From NCBI RefSeq assembly GCF_047275745.1, contig NZ_JBKQWU010000002.1, positions 124,001 through 188,000 of the forward strand: 64,000 nt of DNA, read 5' to 3'. Positions 36,556-44,250 of the stretch are shown here, piece by piece. Both the position numbers and the translations under genes were made by a program. The notes beneath the pieces are model-generated. The model had not been told where the DNA came from. It ran no database searches and worked only from the letters and a program-made list of their open reading frames with translations. Position 1 is the stretch's first letter; every line of letters begins with the position of its first letter. Origin of the DNA: Amaricoccus sp047275745. GTDB lineage: Bacteria > Pseudomonadota > Alphaproteobacteria > Rhodobacterales > Rhodobacteraceae.

Positions 36556-38456
36556 CCGCGGCGTCCGAAAAGGCGTTCGATATCGGCGAGCTTGAGCTCG
36601 ACATAGGTCGGGCGGCCGTGGTTGCACTGGCCCGAGAGCGGCGTGGCCTCCATCTCGCGCAGGAGCGCATCCATCTCGGCGGCGTTGAGCCGTCGCCCGG
36701 CGCGGATCGAGCCGTGGCAGGACATCCGGCTCAGCACCGCGTCGATCCGGCGGGCGATCCCCGCGCCCGCGCCTTCGATGAGCGCGTCGGCGACATCGCG
36801 GAGCAGAGCCCGGCCATCGACTTCGCCGAGGATCGCCGGCGTCTCGCGCAGGCAGACCGCGCCGCGCCCGAAGGGCTCGACCACGAGGCCCGACTGGTCG
36901 AGCGCGTCCCGCGCCTCAAGGATCGCCGCCTCCTGCCCGGCGTCGAGTTCCACCACTTCGGGGATCAGCAACCCCTGGCTCGGCACCCGGGCACCCTCCC
37001 GCGCGGCCTTCAGCTTCTCGTAGACCAGCCGCTCATGCGCCGCGTGCTGATCGACGATGACGATGCCGTCGCCGGTCTGGGCGATCACATAGGTCTCGTG
37101 CAGCTGCGCCCGCGCGGCGCCGAGCGGGCGCGTTTCGGGCGCCGCGCCCTCCGGTCCGGACTCGGGATCGGGCTCGATCCGCGCCGAATGGAGCGCCGGT
37201 CCCATCATCTCCTCCGCGAAGCCCAGCGCCGCGGCGGAGGGGCGCGGAGGCGGCGTATATGCATAGGCATATCGCGCCCGCGCCGGTGAGCTGGTCTGCG
37301 AATATGCATTGGCATATTCGGCCGCCGGGGTCCGGGCGACGCCAAGCATCCCCGCCCCCACGGTGGTCGAGCCTCGATGGCCCGCGCCCGCCAGCACCTG
37401 TTTCAGCCCGCCGATGACGAGGCCGCGCACGAGGCCCGGATCGCGGAACCGCACCTCGGCCTTGGCGGGATGGACGTTCACATCGACCGCCTCCGGCTCG
37501 CAGGTCAGGAACAGCGCCGCGACGGGATGGCGGTCGCGCGAGAGCACATCCATGTAGGCGGCCCGGAGCGCGCCGGTCAGCAGCTTGTCCCGCACCGCCC
37601 GGCCGTTGACGAAAAGGTACTGCGCCACAGCCGCGCCGCGCGAGAAGGTCGGGAGCGCGGCGAAGCCGCCGAGCCGGATGCCCTCCCGCTCCGCCGCGAC
37701 GGGGAGCGCGTTCTCGGCGAAATCCGGGCCGAGGATGGCGCGGAGCCGGGCGGGAAGCCCGTCGAAGAGCTCGCCCGGCTCCGGATCGAAACGCAGGATC
37801 TCGCGCGGGCTGGCGGCGTCGGTCACATCGGTAAGCGTGAACCCCGTCCCCGGCGCCGCCATCGCGAGCCGGCGGAGCGTATCGCCGATCGCCTGCGCCT
37901 CCGCCCGGTCGGAGCGCAGGAACTTGAGCCGCGCCGGCGTCGCGGTGAAGAGCCCGGCGAGTTCCACCACCGTGCCCCGGGCGAGCGCCGCCGGACGCAC
38001 CGCGCCGGTCTCCTCGCCGCGCACGCTGATGCTCGCCGCCTCCCCGGCACCCGCCGCGCGCGAGGTCAGCGTCAGCCGCCCGACCGCGCCGAGCGAAGGC
38101 AGCGCCTCACCGCGAAAGCCGAAGGAGCGGATATTGATGAGATCCGTCCCGTCGATCTTCGAGGTCGCATGGCGCGAGAGCGCGAGCGGCAGTTCCGCCG
38201 CCGGGATGCCGTGGCCATCATCGGTCACGCGGATCAGCGTCTTGCCGCCATCGGCGTAGGCGACCGCGATCCGCCGGGCGCCGGCGTCGAGCGCGTTCTC
38301 GACCAGTTCCTTGATCGCCGAGGCCGGGCGCTCGACCACCTCCCCCGCCGCGATACGGTTCGCCGCCGCCGCGTCGAGCTGCCGGATCGGCCGCCGTGTT
38401 TCGGGTCGCGCTTCGGGGCGTGCCTCTGGCTCTATATTGGGTGTCGGAGCGTTCAT
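36552..38456 (-). CDS. mutL: DNA mismatch repair protein MutL
   Basis: A 634-residue MutL. The GHKL ATPase N-domain shows ELVENALDAGA, DDGHGIP, SFGFRGEALPSL and the ATSK loop; the C-terminal domain has DQHAAHERLVYE, the DQHA(X)2E(X)4E endonuclease motif, plus SCHGSIRAGRRL and GQCNHGRPT. It should therefore nick DNA itself, as in organisms without MutH. The linker (about residues 345-420) is low complexity and contains Tyr-Ala repeats encoded by two AT-rich palindromes (37257-37272 and 37299-37320). ATG 38456 follows an open 66-base gap. Confidence 0.96.
   Translation of the reverse strand: MNAPTPNIEPEARPEARPETRRPIRQLDAAAANRIAAGEVVERPASAIKELVENALDAGARRIAVAYADGGKTLIRVTDDGHGIPAAELPLALSRHATSKIDGTDLINIRSFGFRGEALPSLGAVGRLTLTSRAAGAGEAASISVRGEETGAVRPAALARGTVVELAGLFTATPARLKFLRSDRAEAQAIGDTLRRLAMAAPGTGFTLTDVTDAASPREILRFDPEPGELFDGLPARLRAILGPDFAENALPVAAEREGIRLGGFAALPTFSRGAAVAQYLFVNGRAVRDKLLTGALRAAYMDVLSRDRHPVAALFLTCEPEAVDVNVHPAKAEVRFRDPGLVRGLVIGGLKQVLAGAGHRGSTTVGAGMLGVARTPAAEYANAYSQTSSPARARYAYAYTPPPRPSAAALGFAEEMMGPALHSARIEPDPESGPEGAAPETRPLGAARAQLHETYVIAQTGDGIVIVDQHAAHERLVYEKLKAAREGARVPSQGLLIPEVVELDAGQEAAILEARDALDQSGLVVEPFGRGAVCLRETPAILGEVDGRALLRDVADALIEGAGAGIARRIDAVLSRMSCHGSIRAGRRLNAAEMDALLREMEATPLSGQCNHGRPTYVELKLADIERLFGRRG
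37257..37320. repeat. Two related AT-rich palindromes inside mutL
   Basis: The first has arms ATATGC and GCATAT around ATAG (37257-37272). The second has nine-base arms CGAATATGC and GCATATTCG around ATTG (37299-37320). Both share the pattern ATATGC-N4-GCATAT and lie 26 bases apart in the MutL linker, encoding Tyr-Ala rich peptides. Their low GC stands out sharply from the surroundings. Confidence 0.75.
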
Positions 38457-38522
38457 GCCCCAAGGTCTAGCATGACCCCCCGGGGTGGCGCCACCGATTA
38501 TTGGTTAACGGCCCATGTCGGC

Positions 38523-39866
38523 CTACTCGTCGCCGGCGGCCTCCAGCCCCTCGGGCCTGCCGACGACGACGAAGCTCAGCTCCCCGGGATCGAGCAGCCG
38601 CTTCGCCACCCGCGCCACATCCTCCCGCGTCACCGCCTCGACCAGCGCGTTGCGGCGGTTCACATAGTCGAGCCCAAGCCCCGCCGTCTGGATGCCCAGC
38701 AGTTGCGCGGCGATCCGCCCATTGCCCGAGAACCGCAGCGGATAGGCGCCGGTCAGGTATTTCTTCGCCGCCTCCAGCTCGGCATCGGTCACGCCGCCCT
38801 CCGCCATCCGCTGCCATTCGGCGCGCGTGAGTTCGATCGCCTCGGCGACCCGGTCATTCGCGGAGGAAAAATGACCCATGTAGAGCGCGCCGAAATCATA
38901 CGGCGCGAGCATCGTGTTGATGCCATAGGTCAGCCCGCGCTTCTCCCGTACCTCGGTCGAGAGCCGCGAGCCGAGCCCGCCACCGCCAAGGATGTAGTCC
39001 ATCACGAAGGCCGGGATGAAATCCGGATCGTCGCGCGCGATCCCATGCTGGCCGAAGAAGACCAGCGACTGCGGCACGTCGAAATCGGTGACGCTGAGCG
39101 TTCCGGGAAGCTCCGGCTCCGCGACCGGCGGCAGGGCCGGACCCGTGGCGGGCAGGTCGCCGAACAGCCGGTCGAGCATCGGCCCGAGTTCCTCCGGCGT
39201 GATGTCGCCCACCACGGCGAGCCGCAGGCGATCCCGGGTCAGCATCGCCCCATGCGCGGCGCGGATCGCATCCGCGTCGAGCGCGCGGACGGCCTCGAGC
39301 GTGCCGTTGGTGGGCCGCGCATAGGGATGGCCGGGGAAGGCCTCGGCGAAGAAGGCCCGGCTCGCGGTCGCGCCGGGATCGGTGGCATCGTCCTCGAGCC
39401 CGGCGACCAGTTGCCCGCGCACCCGCTCGACCGCCCCCGCGTCGAACCGCGGATCGACGAGCGCCTGGCGCAGCAGATCGACCGAGGCATCGCGGTTCTC
39501 GCTCAGCATGTCGGCCGAGATCGAAATGTCGTCGCGGCCGCAATCGAAGCCGAAACGGGCGGCGAGATCCTCGCGCCGCTCGGCGAAGCCGGTCGAATCG
39601 AGATCGCCGGAACCTTCCTCGAGCAGCCCGGTCATCAGCACGCAGACCCCTTCCTCGCCCTCGGGATCGAGCGCCGCGCCGCCCTGGAAGCTCGATTCGA
39701 TGGTGATCATCGGGATCGTGTGCTCCTCGTAGAGCCAGGCGGAGAGTCCCCCCGGCGAGGTCACCGGCGTGATGGTGATCTCGGCGCGAGCGGGCAGCGC
39801 GGCCGTTACGAGAAGCGGGGCGGCGAGGAGCGCGGCGGCGAACAGCACGAGGAGCGGGTGTCTCAT
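38523..39866 (-). CDS. M16 peptidase family protein, non-catalytic subunit
   Basis: A 447-residue exported protein of the insulinase/M16 family. Signal peptide RHPLLVLFAAALLAAPLLVTAALPARA is followed by two M16 domains. The HxxEH zinc motif is absent (the equivalent region reads CVLMTGLLEEGSG), whereas the C-terminal substrate-binding RxxxY element is kept in VREKRGLTYGIN. This is the usual inactive partner of a processing-peptidase-like pair. ATG 39866 overlaps the stop of the catalytic subunit as ATGA, and together they should form a periplasmic heterodimer. Confidence 0.92.
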   Translation of the reverse strand: MRHPLLVLFAAALLAAPLLVTAALPARAEITITPVTSPGGLSAWLYEEHTIPMITIESSFQGGAALDPEGEEGVCVLMTGLLEEGSGDLDSTGFAERREDLAARFGFDCGRDDISISADMLSENRDASVDLLRQALVDPRFDAGAVERVRGQLVAGLEDDATDPGATASRAFFAEAFPGHPYARPTNGTLEAVRALDADAIRAAHGAMLTRDRLRLAVVGDITPEELGPMLDRLFGDLPATGPALPPVAEPELPGTLSVTDFDVPQSLVFFGQHGIARDDPDFIPAFVMDYILGGGGLGSRLSTEVREKRGLTYGINTMLAPYDFGALYMGHFSSANDRVAEAIELTRAEWQRMAEGGVTDAELEAAKKYLTGAYPLRFSGNGRIAAQLLGIQTAGLGLDYVNRRNALVEAVTREDVARVAKRLLDPGELSFVVVGRPEGLEAAGDE

Positions 39867-41371
39867 CGCGCGGCCTCCTCGGCGGGACTCTCGGCCGGGT
39901 TGGCTCCGGGGTTCACGGCGGGGTTCGTGACGGGGCTGTCGGCCGGATTCGCGGCGGCGTTCTCGGGAGCCTTCTCGGGGACGTTCTCGGGGGCGTTCTC
40001 GGCGGGACCCTCGGTCGGCGACTCGGGCGGGCGCTCGGGCAGAAGCCATCCCGTGACCGAGGCGTCCGGGTCGAAGACCGCGCGCGCGGCGGCCTGGACA
40101 TCCGCCGCGGTGACGGCGAGCAGCGCCTCCGGCCAGCCCTCCACATCCGCGATCGTCAGTCCGGAGGTCAGCGCCTGTCCGAATTCGTTCGCGCGGCCCT
40201 CCACGCTGTCGCGGGCGTAGATCTCGGAGGCCCGGACCTGATTGCGCGCCCGTTCCAGCCCGGCCTCATCCGGCCCCCCGGCGATGAAATCGGCGATCAG
40301 TGCGTCGAGCCGCGCCTCGGCCTCCGCCGGCTCGACCCCGGGCCTCAGCGCCATCCGCAGGCTGAAACTCGACGGATCGAGGCTCACGTCATTGTAGTAG
40401 GCGCCGGTACCGACGGCGATCGCCTCCGGCCCAAGCTCGAGCTCCCGTGTCATCTCCGAGGTCGCGCCCCGGCCGAAGAGCTGCGCGAGCATGGCGAGCG
40501 CCGCCGCCTCCCGCTGATCGCCGGACCGCCGCGGCGGTGCGAGATACGAGCGGGTCATGACGGGCAGCGTGACGCGGGGGTCGCTGTGCTCGATCCGCCG
40601 CGCGGCCAGCGGTTCGGGTTCGCGCGGCCGGTTCCTGGGCTCGATCAGATCGGAGGCGGGAATGGGCCCGAAATGTTCCGCCGCCAGTTCCTCGACCCGC
40701 GCCGGGGTGACATCGCCCGCGACCACCAGAACCGCGTTGTTCGGCGCGTAATGCGCCCGGTAGAAGGCCATCGCACCTTCGAGCGTGATCGCCTCCAGTT
40801 CCTGCGCCCAGCCGATGATCGGCCGGCCATAGGGGCTGTTGAGATAGAGCGTCGCGTTCTGCCGCTCGCGGAACGGGCCTTCGGGGGAATTGTCCACACG
40901 CTGCCGCCGCTCTTCGCGCACAACGTCGCGTTCCGAGAGCGCGCCCGCCTCGCCGGGGTCGAGATTGACCATGCGGTCGGCTTCCATCCTGAGGACCAGA
41001 TCGAGCCGGTCGGCGGAGATGTTCTGGAAATACGCGGTGTAATCGGCCGAGGTGAAGGCGTTCTCGTCGCCGCCATTCGCCGCCACCACGGCGCTGAACT
41101 CGCCATCCGCGAGAGTGTCGGTGGCCTTGAACATCAGATGTTCGAGAAAATGCGCGAGCCCGGTCTCGCCATAGGGGTCGTCGGCGGCGCCGACCTTGTA
41201 CCAGACCATCGAGGTGACGACCGGCGCGCGGTGGTCCTCGATCACGACGCCCATCAGCCCGTTCGGGAGCGTGAAGCTCGACACCGCGGGGTCGGCGGCG
41301 CCGAAGGCGAGCGTGGGCGCGAGAGCGAGGGGAGCCAGCGCGAACTGGCTCAGGCGGGCGAGGCGGATCAA
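39863..41371 (-). CDS. M16 zinc metallopeptidase, catalytic subunit
   Basis: A 502-residue periplasmic M16 peptidase. A signal peptide (RLARLSQFALAPLALAPTLAFGA) precedes the inverted zinc motif H74-F-L-E77-H78 in GLAHFLEHLMFK, with the distal Glu expected in the SERDVVREERRQR helix. The last 55 residues are a Pro/Glu/Asn/Ala-rich tail beyond the usual end, partly encoded by four 12-bp repeats (39957-40004). TTG 41371 is taken as start because AAGGAG lies 8 bases upstream. It pairs with the inactive M16 gene downstream. Confidence 0.92.
   Translation of the reverse strand: MIRLARLSQFALAPLALAPTLAFGAADPAVSSFTLPNGLMGVVIEDHRAPVVTSMVWYKVGAADDPYGETGLAHFLEHLMFKATDTLADGEFSAVVAANGGDENAFTSADYTAYFQNISADRLDLVLRMEADRMVNLDPGEAGALSERDVVREERRQRVDNSPEGPFRERQNATLYLNSPYGRPIIGWAQELEAITLEGAMAFYRAHYAPNNAVLVVAGDVTPARVEELAAEHFGPIPASDLIEPRNRPREPEPLAARRIEHSDPRVTLPVMTRSYLAPPRRSGDQREAAALAMLAQLFGRGATSEMTRELELGPEAIAVGTGAYYNDVSLDPSSFSLRMALRPGVEPAEAEARLDALIADFIAGGPDEAGLERARNQVRASEIYARDSVEGRANEFGQALTSGLTIADVEGWPEALLAVTAADVQAAARAVFDPDASVTGWLLPERPPESPTEGPAENAPENVPEKAPENAAANPADSPVTNPAVNPGANPAESPAEEAAR
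39957..40004. repeat. Four 12-bp in-frame repeats in the M16 tail
   Basis: Units gcgttctcggga, gccttctcgggg, acgttctcgggg and gcgttctcggcg (plus strand) encode alternating Pro-Glu-Asn/Lys-Ala/Val peptides near the C-terminus of the catalytic M16 subunit. As 12 is a multiple of three, unit changes keep the frame. Confidence 0.85.
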
Positions 41372-41472
41372 GCGGGCATCTCCTTCTGGGCGCGATCAGC
41401 CTAGCCGTCTCAGCGCCGCGATCAACGCCGCCAGCGCCGGCCTTCCGAAATGTGATCGCCTCGCGAGGGAGC

Positions 41473-41985
41473 CTATTCCTCTTCCAGAAGCGTCGGCGGC
41501 GCGGGCGGCACGGCGACGCCGCGCGCGCGCATCGCCTCGTATTCCGCCGCCGCGTCGAGCGTGACCGCGCCATAGGTCACGTCATCCGGGTCGCGCGCGA
41601 GCAGCCTGGGCAGCAGCTTTCCCTGGTTCTCCTCGCGCCAGGTCGCGTCCTCGACGGCGAGCCGGGCGCGGATGTTCGGATCGGCGGGTCCGGCGCGGGC
41701 GATGAGCGAGCCGGCGCTCGCGGTGCCGGCGGGCGCCTCGCGGCCGGTCAGGCTCGCCACCGCCTCCGCCTTCGGGTTGTAATCGACGCGGTTCGGCGCA
41801 CCCGGCGTCGGTGTCGGCAGCGCGGCGAAATTCCCGGGCATTTCGAGCGGCTTGGTCGGCAGTACCATGAATTCGTCGGGCGAGCCCGCCGAGCGCAGCT
41901 CGCCGTCGCTTCTCGCCTGACCGCAGCCGCCAAGCGCGGCGCCTGCCAGAATCAATCCCGCCCAGCGGAGGGCACGTGCCCGCAT
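41473..41985 (-). CDS. DUF3035 family lipoprotein
   Basis: A 170-residue predicted lipoprotein: MRARALRWAGLILAGAALGGCG has a lipobox LGGC with Cys at about residue 21, and the mature part carries SPDEFMVLPTKPLEMPGNFAALPTPTPG, the block that defines DUF3035. The C-terminus (VPPAPPTLLEEE) is acidic. GAGGA precedes ATG 41985. Located right after lspA, the enzyme that would process its signal peptide, and before the M16 pair; all are on one strand and may share a message. Function unknown. Confidence 0.88.
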   Translation of the reverse strand: MRARALRWAGLILAGAALGGCGQARSDGELRSAGSPDEFMVLPTKPLEMPGNFAALPTPTPGAPNRVDYNPKAEAVASLTGREAPAGTASAGSLIARAGPADPNIRARLAVEDATWREENQGKLLPRLLARDPDDVTYGAVTLDAAAEYEAMRARGVAVPPAPPTLLEEE

Positions 41986-42041
41986 CTTGGGTCCTCGTCC
42001 GTCGAAACCGTTTCTTCCCCTACCGCGGAACGCGGGCGGCG

Positions 42042-42557
42042 TCACCTCCTCTTGCGCGCCTGCCCGCCGCCGGTCGGACGGTCACCCGCGGGTTCCCGCG
42101 CGAAGAGGAGCAGCAGCGCCGCGCCCGCGAAGATCGCCACGTCCCCGACGTTGAAGGCGAAGGGGTTGCGGAGGCCCGGCAGGCTGAAGTTCAGGAAGTC
42201 CATGACCGCGCCATAGCGGATCCGGTCCCAGACATTGCCGAACGCGCCCCCCATGATGAGCCCGACGCCGAGCGCCTCGACGAAGGCGGTGCGCCGCCGC
42301 GCCCAGTAGAGCAGACCGGCGCAGATCACGAGCGCGAGCGCGATCAGGAACCAGCGCCCGGCATCCGCGCCCATGTCGAGGAGGCCGAAGTTGATCCCCC
42401 GGTTCCAGGCCATCGCGAGGTTGAACCAGGGGTCCCAGACCGCGATGAAGCCACGCGCGCGGAGGTCCAGCACCTCGACCACCCAGAATTTCGTGGCGCG
42501 GTCGATCAGGAAGATTATCGTCGTGATCGTGGCCACGCGGGCCAACATCGGGTTCAT
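42042..42557 (-). CDS. lspA: Lipoprotein signal peptidase (signal peptidase II)
   Basis: A 171-residue inner-membrane aspartyl protease with four helices that removes signal peptides from prolipoproteins. Catalytic aspartates are Asp120 in GNVWDRIRYGAVMDF and Asp139 in NPFAFNVGD; the FNLAMAWNRGINFG segment is the family's conserved loop. GAGGAG precedes ATG 42557, 8 bases after the purH stop, so it is in the purH operon. The lipoprotein gene downstream gives it an obvious local substrate. Confidence 0.96.
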   Translation of the reverse strand: MNPMLARVATITTIIFLIDRATKFWVVEVLDLRARGFIAVWDPWFNLAMAWNRGINFGLLDMGADAGRWFLIALALVICAGLLYWARRRTAFVEALGVGLIMGGAFGNVWDRIRYGAVMDFLNFSLPGLRNPFAFNVGDVAIFAGAALLLLFAREPAGDRPTGGGQARKRR

Positions 42558-42565
42558 GGCGCTCC

Positions 42566-44179
42566 TCAGTGCCGGAAATGACGCATGCCGGTCAGGACCA
42601 TGGCGAGGCCCGCCGCGTCGGCGGCGGCGATCACCTCCGCGTCCCGCATCGAGCCGCCCGGCTGGATCACCGCCGTCACGCCATTGCCCGCCAGCACCTC
42701 GATCCCGTCGGCGAAGGGAAAGAACGCGTCGGAGGCCGCGACCGCGCCCTTCGCGGGTGAGCCGTCAAGGCCGAGTTCCGCGGCCATCCGCTCGGCCTTC
42801 AAGGCGCCGATCGTGGTCGAATCGACTCGGCTCATCTGCCCGGCGCCAATGCCGACCGTGGCGCCGTCCTTCGCATAGACGATCGCGTTCGATTTCACGT
42901 GTTTCGCGACCCGCCAGGCGAAGGCGAGATCGGCGAGTTCGCGGGCGCTCGGCGCGCGCCGCGTCACCACCTTGAGGTCGTCCGTCGCGACGCGGCCGGC
43001 ATCGCCGTCCTGCACGAGAAAGCCGCCGGAGACCTGCCGGAACGTGCGCCGGGCGGCGCCCACGTCCGGCAGGCCGCCCGCGACCAGAAGGCGCAGGTTC
43101 TTCTTCGCCGCGAAGACCCGCGCCGCCCCGTCCGTCACCTCGGGCGCGATCACGACCTCGGTGAAGATCTCGGCGATCGCTTGCGCGGTTTCCGCGTCGA
43201 GCGGCTGATTGAGGGCGACAATGCCGCCGAAGGCCGAGGTCCGGTCGCAGTCGAAGGCGGCGCGATAGGCGTCGATCAGGCTCGCGCCGGTCGCGACGCC
43301 GCAGGGATTGGCGTGTTTGATGATCGCGCAGGCCGGGGCCTCGGCGGGATCGAATTCGGCGACGAGTTCATAGGCCGCGTCGGTGTCGTTGATGTTGTTG
43401 TAGGAGAGCTCCTTGCCCTGAAGCTGCCGCGCCGTCGCGACGCCCGGACGGTCGGAGCCATCGCGGTAGAAGGCCGCCGCCTGATGCGGGTTCTCGCCGT
43501 AGCGCAGCGTCTGGGCGAGCGTGCCCGCGAAAGCCCGGCGCCGGGGCGTCGGCTCATCACAGGCGCCCACCATCCAGGTCGAGACCGCGGCGTCATAGGC
43601 GGCCGTGCGACCGAAGGCGGTGAAGGCGAGACGCTTACGGAAGGCGAGCGTCGTGGCGCCACCGTTCGCATCCAGCTCGGCGGTCAGCGCGGCATAGTCC
43701 TCCACATCCGTCACCACCGCGACGAAAGCGTGGTTCTTCGCGGCGGAGCGCAGCATCGCTGGACCGCCGATGTCGATGTTCTCGATGCAATCGGCGACCG
43801 GGGCGCCCGAGGCGACGGTCGCCTCGAAGGGATAGAGGTTGACGACGAGCAGGTCGATCGGCCCGATCCCATGCTCGGCCAGCGCCGCCCGGTGGCTCTC
43901 GGCGTCGCGCACGGCGAGGAGCCCGCCGTGGACCACCGGATGCAGCGTCTTGACCCGGCCGTCGAGCATCTCGGGAAAGCCGGTCAGTTCGGCGACATCG
44001 CGCACGGGCAGGCCCGCGTCCCGGATCGCCGCCGCCGTTCCCCCGGTCGAGACCAGTTCGACGCCCCGCGCGGCGAGCCCCCGCGCCAGATCCAGGAGCC
44101 CGGTCTTGTCGGAGACCGACAGGAGCGCGCGGGTGACGGGTACGAGATCGGCGGGAGCGGATGCGGGCGCGGATGGCAT
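42566..44179 (-). CDS. purH: Bifunctional AICAR transformylase / IMP cyclohydrolase
   Basis: A 537-residue enzyme for the last two steps of IMP synthesis. The N-terminal MGS-like cyclohydrolase domain (LLSVSDKTGLLDLARGL, STGGTAAAIRDAG, RVKTLHPVVHGGLL, NLYPFEATV) spans about residues 15-150, and the C-terminal formyltransferase domain shows LRYGENPHQAAAFY, KHANPCGVA with the catalytic Lys-His pair, and SDAFFPFADGIE. Length is normal. ATG 44179 has AAGGAG 12 bases upstream. It lies between the heparinase-like gene and lspA on one strand. Confidence 0.97.
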   Translation of the reverse strand: MPSAPASAPADLVPVTRALLSVSDKTGLLDLARGLAARGVELVSTGGTAAAIRDAGLPVRDVAELTGFPEMLDGRVKTLHPVVHGGLLAVRDAESHRAALAEHGIGPIDLLVVNLYPFEATVASGAPVADCIENIDIGGPAMLRSAAKNHAFVAVVTDVEDYAALTAELDANGGATTLAFRKRLAFTAFGRTAAYDAAVSTWMVGACDEPTPRRRAFAGTLAQTLRYGENPHQAAAFYRDGSDRPGVATARQLQGKELSYNNINDTDAAYELVAEFDPAEAPACAIIKHANPCGVATGASLIDAYRAAFDCDRTSAFGGIVALNQPLDAETAQAIAEIFTEVVIAPEVTDGAARVFAAKKNLRLLVAGGLPDVGAARRTFRQVSGGFLVQDGDAGRVATDDLKVVTRRAPSARELADLAFAWRVAKHVKSNAIVYAKDGATVGIGAGQMSRVDSTTIGALKAERMAAELGLDGSPAKGAVAASDAFFPFADGIEVLAGNGVTAVIQPGGSMRDAEVIAAADAAGLAMVLTGMRHFRH

Positions 44180-44250
44180 GGGACGGGCGGCTCCTTCAGG
44201 ACTCGGACGGCACTCGGACTCGGGGTTGGCCCCACGGGATGCGCCGACCC

